From: Phorcus lineatus
Lineage: Eukaryota; Mollusca; Gastropoda; Trochida; Trochidae
Assembly (NCBI GenBank): GCA_921293015.1
Contig: OV121086.1
Coordinates: forward strand, 34,409,194 to 34,473,193
Length of the DNA stretch: 64,000 bases
Direction of reading: 5' to 3'
Positions 1-11,410 of the stretch are shown in pieces; position 1 is the first letter of the stretch; the number at the start of each line of letters is the position of its first letter. The notes under the pieces are model-generated. The model saw only the letters and a list, made by a program, of their open reading frames with translations, made no database searches and was not told the origin of the DNA. Both the position numbers and the translations under genes were made by a program.

Positions 1-3000
1 AAAACCAAAATGGTAATGGTTATTTGAAATTGTATCAAGTCAAAATTTTAATCATAAAAATATTGTTTGATGTATTATCAATCCATGCTGAAGCTTTCTT
101 GAAAATACACTTTAATACCAATACACTGCAGGCATAAATCTAAATAGAAGAATTAAACTGAGAGGAAATTAGAATCCCATGGATTGAACAATTTGTTCGC
201 AATTACAATAGCAGAGTGGGTGGGAGAAACTCATTCAGACTATTCCCAAATCAATCTAATCTGAAATTAAAGCCTTTGGTCAGATCTTGCATTGTCTCAA
301 TTCACTCCCTTTCATCTCTGTGTAGATCAAAAGAGAAAATTAGCAACTATTTGATCAGCATTTCTCTCAAGTTAATCAACCATGATCTGTATATCAATAA
401 TGCATCAGATTTCATTTTTCCTTGGCCAGATTTGACACAACAAAAGTCAGTTTGATGAATGTCATAGACAAGAAGGCCAAAAACTTTTATCTTCTATAGC
501 CATTAATTATCATTTCTTAAGCTCCACGCTTACCCATTACTGTAAATTATCTACTGAATATTTTTTGTAAATGATCGAAAATTATGTCCTTATAGATTAT
601 GGCACCTAATCTATAAAGCTAATATTTCTTTTTGAATAAAAGTGATAACAATATTTTTACAGGACATAAAGTTTTGTTAACATGAATATTCATAACATGA
701 TAGTTTTAAACAAACTTTATAGAGCTATCGACCAAAAGAGACATTAACAAATACGAGCAATAATTCTTATATGCACACATTGTTCAAAGTTTATCAGTTG
801 TTTGGCGGTTAACTGCACTCTGGCAGGTAGAGAGTTAATTTTAGGAAGTATAAATTGCACTCAAATGAATTAAGATTATTGGTGACAAAAGAACTGATAT
901 TTGGGACAAAAAACACTCTGTATCCCACAGGAACCTTTTTTTCCTTTTTTTTATTTAACATCTTAAGAAACCCTGTTACAAATAGCGACTTCAACCAACT
1001 CAAAGAATCTTGCTAAACAAGCCTCCTGTGTATTTATGTACTGCTTCCCTAGCGCAGAGAGCATGAAACATCAGTTGTTAAGATAATAGTACCAACAGCC
1101 TGCAGCTATGCTTTGATCTGATGTCCAATGAAAAATAACCTATTGCTCTGTCAAAACAATCCATCTATCTCTTAGTGCTCACTCTCACGACAGTACTAAT
1201 TTCTCCATGAGTACCTAGATAGCAATAAGCCGTGGTACCAAAAATTTATCTCTTAGGTAAAGTTTCTACCAATTGCCATAAAACTACTCAGATAAAAATA
1301 AAAACAGATAAAAAAAAATCTAGAAAAAACACTTATTTAAGAACCATGCATTTAGCTTTAAATCCCCTACATACTACTACTTTCCAAAGAGCAAAGATTA
1401 CTCTGGTTAGCAACATTGAAATAGTCTGCTGTGATGATAATTGCCTAATAACTATACTTCTTTCAACATGGACTTTGTGCCATTGCCTCTGTTTCATCTG
1501 TTAATCTGTAATCCAAACTCTAAGGCAAAATATTAGAGAACCTTCTCACGCCTAGAAAATGTTGGCAAGAGTAGTTGTATGGACTCCTTTTTATATTATT
1601 TCATAACTTATATCAAAATACAACAAACACATTTTTCTAATTGTTAGCCTATTCACTGGGACAAGATACTATTTCCTCTTCAACTACATACATGTCTGTA
1701 GGAATCATCATCAACCATTGCTCTGTCAAGATAAGGTACTAATGTCTCCAGAACTGCTTACATCTGAAAACCACATTAACCAGCAGTAGTCCAACTGGTA
1801 TATCTATTTATATTCAGACTTCTCTTCAGTAAATCTTACAGCTGTATTCTGTAAAAGTCCAGATGCACACATTACATAAACTTAGTGCTTGAAGTTCATC
1901 AACAGCTTGAGTTTAAACATCAACATTTATCAGGATCAAATTAAACATTTCATATTTTTTTCTTTCCTGAAAATGCTTTGAAGAAACTTTAGAAATTAAA
2001 TTTAAACTAAAAAGTTTTGTTTGTCCAAAACTGAAGCTAAACAGATGAACAGGGTAAGAGTGGAATTTGAGATAATGTAAATCATAAAAAATTTTGTGGT
2101 ATCAGAAAATGAATACCTTTACTCCCTACAAATAATCTTACTTCAGGGAATTAAAGTCGAGTATTAGACTACAAATTTTAACAATGGCACAGAGCTATAT
2201 TTCCTGATATAAGGAGAGGGTACGAAATGAAAATGTCTCAAGGATATCTTTTCTTTCAGAAAATAAGTATTAACCATTAGAGCAAATATCTTTCGCGTAA
2301 ATAGTTCAAAGAACAAAAATGATTTTGAGGGATGGGAATCCATTATACCACTAGACCACAGGCCTCTCTGTTAGAGCCATTAAAACAAGAGCCTAATGAA
2401 GGTGAAAAACTGAACCCTGAGATGTTAGGTGTGGGTAACTGAAGCATGACCCTCTCTGCTTGTCTTCAGGGGTATCTCTATCTAACTGCATCTTGCCCTG
2501 ACTCTGCACCAAATTTGTTTACACCAAGAAGCTCTGTGGACTTGCCTTCCTCCAACTCTGGTAAACTGTTTGTTCTCCGACAACACCATTGACGCCAAAC
2601 ACTCTTTGAAAGTCTGAGAACTACGGCTTCAAAACCACATGCTTGAATCCATAATTCTCTCCCTGCCACAAGATAACCTGTTCTCCTTTATTACCTTGGA
2701 TGGCAAAGATGTCAAGGGTAATATTTCACAAGAGCATTCCTAATGCTACAAGGTAAATGTTCTCATTTTAATTACCTTGCAGGGCATGACATGAGTAATA
2801 TTTTAACAATAAAAACTGTCACCAAAATCAAGAGAATCATGTTGCAACATCATTCAATGTCAAGCCATTTGTACTTTTAATGCAGCTAGAGTATAGATAA
2901 TAGAATAAGAATAGAAATAGAATAAGGTTAGATTCTACATTTTATAACATTGGTTTTTGTCTTCCTTGAGCAGTTTTACCAATTTTTAAACCGCTTAACA

Positions 3001-3575
3001 TATTAACTAAAACCATTTATGCATGTATAAACCATACCAACAAGGATGATATTAGCACGACCACATCAAACATGATAAAAAACACTTCTATATATTCAAT
3101 CAAAATCGATCATACGGTCTGAATTACATTTCATCACTGGAACTGGACTCAATGAATCAGGAAACCCTTTTATCATAAGAACCAGACTTGGAAGGTCCTG
3201 CAATTTCCTGGGCAAACAAATGGAGTGTAGGTGGAACCAGAGGCAGACTGGACATTTCCAAACCTTTCTCTAACATAAACTGAAAGGAAAACAGCATTGC
3301 CTCCAAAAATCTTTGTTACTGAACTTCTACATCTTTGCAAGAAGAACAGAAAACATCAAATACTGCAATCAAAGACTCATCCCGGCCAAATGCCCTGAGA
3401 CTGAAGTGATGGTTTGATTGTTGTGCAAAGAACATGGAAGTTTTATGGTGCAGAATAACATCTCCAGCAAGCTTCCCACAGTGAGACAATCTGTTACAGA
3501 CAAGAGTCAATTCTGACAGAAGAATCAAAGAAAGCAGAGTCCGTATGGAAGCAATCCATACCATCTGTCTTCTCC
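1..3575. other. PMCA intron, left part; no exon seen
   Basis: AT-rich sequence without a protein-like frame. I searched the minus strand for the next PMCA exon (M2 helix region) and did not see it. A diverged pair of about 40-base segments starting ATTACCTTG lies at about 2690 and 2772, an 80-bp duplication. Short ORFs here are all under 100 codons and show no family resemblance. Confidence 0.6.
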
Positions 3576-3579
3576 AAGC

Positions 3580-4200
3580 ATTGTGAGTCCCAGTCTCCCG
3601 AGTTATCATTTCAACTTTGGAGGACTTCCGGACAGGCTTACAATCTCCTGCAATCTCTTTGAGTTCTAAAGCTTTCTAGAAAGTATCGCAGTCTCTTGAA
3701 TTATCATTTTAAGATCTGAAGGCCTCTAGATACTCATGCAGCTTGTTGAAATATCATTTTCAGATCTGAAGGCCTATATATACTATTGCATTTTGTAAAA
3801 TCATCATTTTCAGATCTAAAGGCTTCTAGAAAGTTTTGCAGTCTTTGGAATAATAATCTTTTGGTCAAAATGCTTCTAAACAGTTTTGCAGTCTTTTGAA
3901 TTCCAATTATTTGGTCTGAAGGCTTCTTAAAAGTCATGCAGTCTTTTGAATTATCATTTACAGGTCTAAAGAATTCTACAAAGTCATGTTGTCTTTTGAA
4001 TCATCATTTCTAGGTCTAAAAGCCCCGAGAAAGTTTTGCAGTCTTTGGAGTTATAAATTTCAAGGCTTCTAGAGTCTTGCTTTCTTTAAAATCATATATA
4101 GTTATTAAGGCTCAAGGTACTCTGGCGTCTTCGGACTTATCCTTTTTAGTTCCATTGCCTTCTACATAGTCTCTAGTTTTATCTTTTTTAATTCAAGAGG
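3580..4200. repeat. Decayed tandem repeat with a constant 50-bp period
   Basis: A unit resembling GCAGTCTTTTGAATTATCAT followed by TTCAGGTCTAAAGGCTTCTA and GAAAGTTTT recurs. The GCA/GTT anchor falls at 3688, 3738, 3788, 3838, 3888, 3938, 3988 and 4038, exactly 50 bases apart each time. Units differ from one another by many substitutions. More degenerate copies extend to about 3590 on the left and 4200 on the right, where spacing becomes irregular. Many units contain a CAGGTCTAAAG or CAGATCTGAAG segment. Confidence 0.9.
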
Positions 4201-6286
4201 CTTTTAAATTTTTAAAATAATTTATTTAGAACCAACAAGTGACTACTTTAAGTCCTTTTCAATTCTGAAGTCTATTCTGATTCAATGACTAGACATCATG
4301 CATGATCCGAAGCCAAACATAGCTAACTAGCTATATCCCTCTGCGGACTGAATGACAATACTTTGCGATTAGAAAATCTGGTTACAAGTAAAACAGCAGG
4401 TCTATTTTCAACATTTCAGTCACACAAGGCTACAGTACACAGACCAACAAACACCTCCATAAATGGTCAGATTGGAGTGCATTGTGGGTAACCAGGTTTC
4501 ACGTATTAACGGAGTGAGAAGGGTGTCCGGGATCAAAGGAAGAGTGAAAGAATAGAACACGACTGTCTCGGCTTGTCCAATCCACTTCTCAACGGTTGCC
4601 ATTGATCGAACAGCAAACCTCACTACGACTTCCTGCGCTAAATGTCAACTTATGTGCATAACTAATCATCCCTCTCCCTCGTGTTTCATTAAAGATCCAG
4701 ATTCAATTCCCCTCACTACTGCAAATAACAGTCTTCAGGGATTAGTGTGGTGCCAAATCCTTGGAATAAGAATAATTTGTAACGTGACATATCATCTCAG
4801 ATGTAAAGTTTCACTTAAGACTAAATAAATTTCAAGACTGTCCGAGATTCTCCACTGTTTTTATGTGTTCAATGGTCGGTTTCTAATTAACTTATACATG
4901 ACTGAAAGTAAATATGACATACGCAAACAAATTAATAACAGATCTGAAGATCACCAAACATGAAAGTCTTATAACATTATAGTTTCTACTTCTCAAAACT
5001 TATACATACATGATACCATTACAAACCCTTGTTAATTAAAAGATAAAATATTTTCATCATCTTTGTAATTATTTTTAGCCCTGATTAATTTTAATTTCAC
5101 CTATTGAGAGGAAATGCCATTTCTTTACACCTTAATGAACAAATAAAAATTAACAATAATAATGATAACATTTCAGTAATAGGCTCATATGCTGCTATAG
5201 GGCACAAGGACATTAAGAAATGTCAAGAAAAATCTTTGCAGACGGTCCTTTATATTGTCTGAATTCATGTCATGGCATAAAATAAACTATCAACGCATTA
5301 TCAATTATCTTCAGCACTAAAAATTCTGTCTCTTCACTGCTATGAATTCGAAGTTTTATAAATCAATGCCAATTAACGCAAGGTTCTATTTGTATTACAG
5401 ATGTGCCTCAACATTAATTGTGTGGTGATTAAAATATTGTCAGATTCACGGAAACCACAACCAAAAAGTTAAACGGCTTTGGAAGTGAATCCGAAAGAAA
5501 TCAATAAAATTGCACAGAGTTGTCAAAATCCGCTCATCATCGGAATGGTTTTCATGTGATTATGCAAATTGAGTTATTTCGATAGGATTGTTTTTGATCA
5601 TGACATAATGATGATAGAGATATGACCAGAAAACGTTTAAAGCTTAGTTCGTGTTGCAATTTTAAACAATATTAGATTGATAATGATGACGTGCTGATGA
5701 GGAAGTGTTATGTTCTAAGAATCCATTTACATTCCATTTAATCTTCATTCCCAACCTTATCTAGCAATTTTCAAATTAACTCTTATTCTGATAACAATTC
5801 TTAACTGATTCGCTAATGATATAGTCTAGTTTTGAATGATAAGAATATTGATCTACTTCATGGAACAGCAATTTTTTCATATGTAAAAATAAAAATGATC
5901 TTTTTCTGATATTAAAAGAAACAAAACTTCCAATTTTCAAGGTGAGGTAACTTGGGGTTTAACGCTGCTATTTTACTTATATCACAGCTGCTAGTATTAT
6001 TGCAAGGAGAAAGCCCGCAACACCATTGTGGCTATGCATTGCTGAGAAACCTGCAATGGCATTCCTCCCCCATACTTATGGCAAAAATGCAATACAAGAT
6101 CAGTACCTAAGATGTCACAAATCGCTTTGAGAAACAGCAATCTTTTCAAAGAGATTGTTTTTTCAAAACTTCTTAATTAAAAGGAAGATTGCTTTGTGAA
6201 ACAGCATTCAAACAAGTAAGATGGCATCACGACAGGAATAATAATTTTGCACACTGAACTCACATAGGGTAAAATAACAAAATAGG
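4200..6286. other. PMCA intron, AT-rich, no gene; one dispersed-element fragment
   Basis: No protein-like frame. Around 5941-6060 the sequence GGTAACTTGGGGTTTAACGC begins a GC-richer patch. It resembles the GTGAGTTGGGGTTTAACG start seen again at about 48528 and, more loosely, the GAGTGAGTGAGTTATTG element at 14478. The rest is unremarkable. Confidence 0.4.
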
Positions 6287-6472
6287 TCAGTGTTGTTCCT
6301 AGAGGTCATACAGGCCTAGAGGGTCATGGAGAAAACTGCCCAACTTTTGACTTTGTGTTTCCTTAAAATTTTGACAAGTAGGATACTTTCATCATTGTAT
6401 GGTCACATCAGTTCCCAAATGTCAAAAATGACCCCTTTGATTATCATCTAGGAACAACATTGGTCAACAAAA
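6287..6472. mobile_element. MITE-like foldback element next to a PMCA donor site
   Basis: The left end reads GTCAGTGTTGTTCCTAGAGG and the right end is close to its reverse complement (ATCTAGGAACAACATTGGTC). The inverted ends share a 13-base identical core, TGTTGTTCCTAGA. Weaker pairing continues inward (AGGGTCAT on the left against ATGACCCC on the right), giving about 45-base imperfect arms. There is no coding capacity. A relative with the same right-end sequence lies at 41278-41412. The element ends about 18 bases from the splice donor of the 6491-6685 exon, on its intronic side. Confidence 0.6.
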
Positions 6473-6490
6473 TATAAAATTCATTCCTAC

Positions 6491-6685
6491 CTTCATTATC
6501 AGCTGGAGGCTTGTAAAAGGATAATCCTAATGAAATTATTGCAGCAACTATCAAGATAATGAGGGTGACATCTTGTAGGGCCTCCCAGACCAACCTCAAG
6601 AAGGATTTGGGAGGTTTCGGAGGTATAACATTTGATCCAAATATTTTTCTTCTATGCTCTAAATCTACAGGGTTTCCACTTAAAC
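6491..6685 (-). CDS. PMCA: PMCA calcium pump, second coding exon (residues 59-123, first membrane helix)
   Basis: This exon continues the PMCA reading frame. The acceptor TTCCGTTTCAG ends at 6686 and the donor GAAG|GTAGGA is at 6491/6490. Its 195 bases join the previous exon in phase 1 and leave phase 1. The peptide starts [18 protein letters not shown], followed by [20 protein letters not shown]. That is the conserved cytosolic segment entering the membrane, where family members carry the same PPK and [10 protein letters not shown] motifs. The run from [19 protein letters not shown] is a clear hydrophobic helix, M1 of the pump. It ends in YKPPADNE, the start of the extracellular loop between M1 and M2. 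The next exon should encode the loop and M2; I did not find it in bases 1-6490, so the gene continues beyond the left edge. The catalytic Asp, ATP-binding and calmodulin-binding parts are outside the window. Confidence 0.95.
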
Positions 6686-7859
6686 CTGAAACGGAAGGAA
6701 AAAGATATTAGAAAATGTCTGGACTTGCAATATTGATGGAAAGTACGTAAGTTATTGATTACAAATTTCTTATAAATTATTATCAAATCTGTTCATCATT
6801 GTGAAGATGCTGACCAAACAGCGGCCTTTCACACTTATATTCATCAAATTGATTTTGCTAAAAAAAACAGGTATCCAAAGTTTATTTCAACTATCTAATT
6901 AAATGCACAAGACAAAATTACCCTTTTTAGAAATTGATGCAAGTTATTCACCAACAAAGAACTGATATGCCTTTGGGTGACATTCAGTAATTGAAATATG
7001 ATACTGTTTGAAATAAAACTAACATGACGAAAGTGTTAGATCAGCACATTCTATCAAAATTCAAGATTGGTAAAACATAAAGTAACCGAGTGTGACCGAT
7101 ATCAACCTTTAGAATTTACATATCATATCACATCACAATGAAACCCTCTGAATCCATGGTCTTTTATAAGCAATGTTTTGATGTTATACAATCTTAGCTT
7201 AATAACAGATATTGAGAACCTTAGGTCTTGTAGCTGTAATAAAGGTGAATGTATCATGAACCAATCCTTTTGTTGTCTGGTAAATTTGAAAGGTTACATA
7301 AAGTGATGATAACTAAAGGTAGTTGTTGGGAATTACCAAGATAAACATTTACTGACATCTTAGAACTTGTGTGGAAAAAATGGAACGTGCTGTCAAGCAC
7401 ACTTTTTGTGGTCTGGTAAAACTGAAAGGTTTTAATTACACAAGATGGCAGTGAGGAGTTTTATGGGCATCACTTGGTGATGATGCCTCGCTGAATGTGC
7501 CGTGTGGTCTCCGAGGACTGTTTGAATAATGTGCCGCTTAATCAGGTGTGTCTCAATGCTACAGACTCGACTCATGAGTGTATGTGGAAATGAGCTGAGA
7601 GTCTCTTGCTATTAGCGCCCATGATCTCCTTGAGAAAGATAACATGACGGAATGGATGTAAACAGGAGAATGCCATTGTAATATGTTGCTCTAATGTGGC
7701 AACACGCTCCAGCGTTATCTGAACATATTGATTATCTCTCCACATAGCCAACCTCAGTTAAAGCCAGTCCTGAATCTGATCTTGTCTTTGAAATGGATTA
7801 TCAGAACCTTTGAAACCATTTCTCCCAAATGCCAAAGGTCATCTGCCTCCGAGAAGAAA

Positions 7860-8160
7860 CAGTTTTACCGAGGATCGTATCGATCAGTAACCGAGGAGGA
7901 GAAGATGGCTGCTTGCCGGGAGAGAGACGATCTGGAAAGCAGACGCCAGGAAGATCACAGCCAATCTGCACATCCTAACAACTGAGAGGGGCAGACGCGA
8001 CTGCATCTGATGCATCTGGTGTGGAGGAACTGGACTCTGAGTGCAGGAGGGTGAAGCACCTCAAGAAGCACCTCGAGAAGCACCTGTAGACGACTGCTGT
8101 AGCTCTGTGCTGGGTCAGCCTATGACACCCTAGCAGCAAGCTAAGCATGGACACCAAACA
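7860..8160 (+). other. GC-richer patch with charged ORF ends and a KHL repeat
   Basis: One plus-strand frame ends at 7985 with a charged tail containing SVTEEEKMAACRERDDLESR. A different frame continues to a stop at about 8090 with VKHLKKHLEKHL, made by three copies of a 12-base unit (GAAGCACCTCAA). Composition is distinctly richer in G and C than the flanks. I recognise no domain. It may be a degraded retrocopy or an unannotated transcript on the strand opposite PMCA, or chance. Confidence 0.2.
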
Positions 8161-8279
8161 GCTACAGTGACAGAAGAGAAACTATTTCCAGCTGACAATG
8201 AAAGAAGATAAATATACCCATTTCAGGATTAGAGCTACTTCACAAGCTCCTTAGGCGGCTAGCAGCTTGAAGTGGGGAT

Positions 8280-8760
8280 GCTTCTTAAGGAGAAAAGATG
8301 TAGAGGGGTTTGCAATAAGTGTATTAGAGAAATACAACTAGGGAGTTTGAAATATGTGCATTTAAGGTTTTAATGAAAAGAAACATTTGGAATGGAGAGG
8401 GGTGGGGGTTACGATATGGATATAGGTTTACAATAGTTCATTGATTTTTTTGGGGGGGAAAGTTTGTAAAGTGTTTGAAGTAAGTTAATTGAGACATTGA
8501 AACAAGTGCATTTATGTTGAGTTAGGAAAATAAGTTGTAGTGTTTGCATTAGGATGGTCGAACTGGGGTTTGCAATAAGTTGTCAAGTTTGGAAAATTAA
8601 ACTTTGAAGGAAGTGTATAAAGTTCAAGATGGGAAAATGGTGGACAGCTTAAAAGTAGTAAAAACTTTGGAGTTCCATTCAAAAAGTGCATTAGAGGTTT
8701 GAGAACAGATGAGGGCTTCACATTAAGTGTACCAGAGGTTGGGAAAACAGAGGTCAAGGA
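8280..8760. repeat. Degenerate G/T-rich repeat region
   Basis: Variants of AAGTGCATTAGAGGTTTG and GGTTTGCAATAAGTG recur (about 8308, 8360, 8505, 8566, 8683, 8725). The plus strand is strongly enriched in G, T and A and poor in C over several hundred bases. Units are too diverged to give a clean period by eye. Confidence 0.5.
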
Positions 8761-9179
8761 CTAGTAAGTTGGTTGTGTTTTGAAACAGACCAATTAAGCT
8801 TTGTCATATGTGCATTGGGGAGGGTGAGACAAAAAGAGGTTGTGGGATAGAATGAAATAAGAAATAGAATTCAAATTTGTATAATGACTTGACTTATCTC
8901 CAACAAAATGATTGTAAGAAAAGAATATAAACTGATATGTCAGTTATCATATTTTCAAATAAATTCCTAAAGCTATCAATACAAGGAATGTGGTACAATG
9001 GTAAAGTTCTTTTCACTTATTTATAGACAATGAACTTGGAGGAGGAAAGTTTGGCTGGCGAGCAGAAAGGAGAAAGATGTAGATAGGTTTAAACTATTGG
9101 TCTGTTCAGCTGGCAAAAGGATTGTTGGCATAACAACGGAGAAATTGTGCAACAATGTAACTCTACTGTTAGGGAAGGT

Positions 9180-9760
9180 TATTAACTCTTTCTAGCCCAC
9201 GCTTCAAATCAGACATGAAGCATAAAATTGTTGTATTGGTGTTTAATTCTTTCAAGAGCACTGTTTTGTTTATGTCATTCAAAATCAGTCTCGAAGCATG
9301 TCTTCTGAATAGTGGCATTGGTGTTTTGATAATGTTAATTAAAAATCGGACCTGAAGTTTATCTTCTGAATGGTGGTGTAATTGCTATTAACCCTTTCCA
9401 GACCACAATTTTGGAAATGTACAATTCAAACACAGGCTATGGTCTTATGGTGGATACAGATTGAAAAATGTTTCAGTTTAAGAAATTGATAAATTTTCAA
9501 CATTGTCTTGATTTAAGCCATTGAGCAGGCTATGAAAATGTCACTATGAAAAGGTGAGGGTCATTGTTTAATTCTTTCTGTCTGTATGTACTATTTTGAA
9601 AATCATCTCTTTAGAATTATATCCAAACAACGCTGAATGGTAACAACTTGTGACTCCTTCAAATTTACCAAAGCTTACAATTTCAATGCATCATCAGTTT
9701 AATGTTACACATTCAACAAGTATCACGAGTTGTTAACCCTTTGATTGACCACTCACTTAA
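9180..9760. repeat. Diverged tandem repeat, units of about 60-190 bp
   Basis: Segments beginning with variants of TTAACTCTTTC or TTAACCCTTTC lie at about 9181, 9242, 9384, 9569 and 9734. The first few are followed by similar blocks containing GAAGCAT, CTTCTGAAT and GGTGGTGT-like words. Spacing is irregular, so the array is old or was built by several events. Confidence 0.5.
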
Positions 9761-10216
9761 GAATTATAAGTAAATATTGTTATGCATTGCAATCAAAATT
9801 GGATTCCATTGTAAACATATGAATTAATCATAAAAATGATGACGATATCTTGGTTGAAAAGTTTTCAATGATAGACAAAGTTACCAAACTCTGGCAGGGT
9901 CCAAACATGGGATCTCGTTATCCATGGCAAAATGTGCTGACAACTATACTTTCCTGCCTACTCAACTAAAGGTCAAATGTTGACATTTTATTCCTCGAGA
10001 ATTGTGAAATTTTTTGTCTTGGACTGAAAATAGTACCAGAGGTGTGGGTTGACATTTCAGAATTCAAGATGGCAGCATGATGACACCTTTTAGGAAAAGG
10101 GGGACAACTCTTGGTGAAAAACATGCTAACTATATTTTCAAGAAAATCAACATTACCCTGACCACTACAACTTCAGTTTCAAAAGACATACCGTAGTTGA
10201 TTATAAAAACGCATAC

Positions 10217-10420
10217 CTTCATTTGGCGATGTATACAACTTTTTACACATTTCGGTAACTCCATTATACTTGGTCTGTATAAGTTCGTATCCCTCCGCGC
10301 CCCTATGCTCCATGAGCTCGCGGAGTTCCTTGAGGGACAGCCCATATTCAGCGGGCCGACCGTCCACCGTGTCGGGAGAGGGCGTCGCCATCCTGTCTCC
10401 TCACCTCACACTTTCAGCTT
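10217..10420 (-). CDS. PMCA: PMCA calcium pump, first coding exon (5' UTR tail plus residues 1-58)
   Basis: This exon starts the plasma-membrane Ca2+-transporting P-type ATPase (ATP2B/PMCA family), which exports cytosolic Ca2+ using ATP. The ATG is at 10391-10389, in good context (A at -3, G at +4). It is preceded by 29 bases of 5' UTR and by the 3' splice site TTTTAATTTCAG ending at 10421. The exon encodes 58 codons plus one base. The peptide begins MATPSPDTVDGRPAEYG and contains LSLKELRELMEHRG and KKLYTSPNEG, the conserved cytosolic N-terminal pattern of PMCAs and not of SERCA or Na,K-ATPase. The donor is GAAG|GTATGC at 10217/10216, phase 1, which matches the acceptor phase of the next exon at 6685. 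Seen: ORF, splice sites and phase match. Known: family motif. Inferred: that this ATG is the main start, since an alternative upstream exon could add another N-terminus. Confidence 0.93.
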
Positions 10421-10899
10421 CTGAAATTAAAACATAAGTATGAGAATTTTGAATGAAAATCATGCACAGACATTGGATTTTTTTTTCTTTTTTGATATTC
10501 CTTCTGCATCTGTAAATTGAAGATTAAATCTTTTACATGACAAAAGTTCAAAGATAAGATACAAATATCCAGAGGGATGCCATACACCAAGTCAACATCT
10601 CGCTTGACAAAGTCACCTGCTATGATTGTGGCATAATTAGTATTTTGGTCATTTTCATGCAAATTTTAAAATAACTAATAATGAGTAGGTACTGAAAAGT
10701 AAAACTATGTCTCAAATACATAATGATGATATCTTGGATGAATGACACGACTGTCAAATCCAAATTAATGTTTTCAAATTCCAGTGTACTCAATTCATAA
10801 CTGCAGCATACATAAACACTGACCACAAAAGTGAGTGACTTATTGTTTACTCAAAATATCAATCTTATGACATGTGTCTCATATTATCAACTGTTAAAA

Positions 10900-11410
10900 A
10901 AAACCTGTCCATCAGGACAACAAGGTGAGAAAAAGATCCACACAAGACGTTCATGTTTAACAAACTGCTTTTTATCCACATCACAAAGGAAACACAACAC
11001 ACAAAACACCAAATTATCCTGTCCCCACTCTGTAAGGTAACTGGTATAATTTTAACTTCCAAAACCGTCCATTATAACAACAAAGTGTGGAAGTGCTTGA
11101 TACACAGTGTTTGTATCAAAACTTTTTTTGGGTTTTATCCATAAAGGAAACAACAGATACAAAATTCTCCTGTCCTTTGAGGAAAAGATCATAGCTTGAA
11201 TTGATAAAATCTAAAACTGTTCATTCAGTTTACACAGTAAGGAAGTGATCCTAATCACAATTGAAGCTGCTGCTATTCATCCACATCACAGAGGAAACAC
11301 AAAACACAAATGACCTACACAAGATTCCCCTGTCCTAAATCTCAAAGGTAACTGGCACAGTTGTGAGCCCTAAATCTGACCATTCCGTTATCAAGGAGGT
11401 CAACTTACAC
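10900..11410. repeat. Diverged tandem repeat, about 140-165 bp, three copies
   Basis: Related blocks start at about 10973, 11136 and 11278. Each has TATCCACATCACAAAGGAAA-like sequence, then ACACAAAACAC and ATTCTCCTGTCC, then an AAAACTGTCCATT-like segment. A partial earlier copy may begin near 10905 (CCTGTCCATCAGG). It lies about 500 bases upstream of the first coding exon, inside the intron. Confidence 0.75.

Larger units (their letters stand above)
6686..10216. other. PMCA intron between the two coding exons
   Basis: 3.5 kb without a PMCA exon. It contains a GC-richer patch at 7480-8160 with two adjacent plus-strand frames, and degenerate repeats at 8280-8760 and 9180-9760, listed separately. 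Remaining sequence is AT-rich and featureless to me. Confidence 0.7.

Noticed and set aside
1-6490. Next PMCA exon (M2 region)
   Set aside because: I looked on the minus strand for the conserved segment that follows M1 and found no candidate, so it presumably lies left of the window.
10197-10424. 75-codon plus-strand ORF overlapping the first PMCA exon, and the 71-codon alternative minus-strand frame
   Set aside because: They are shadows of the real exon, which alone has matching splice phases and family motifs.
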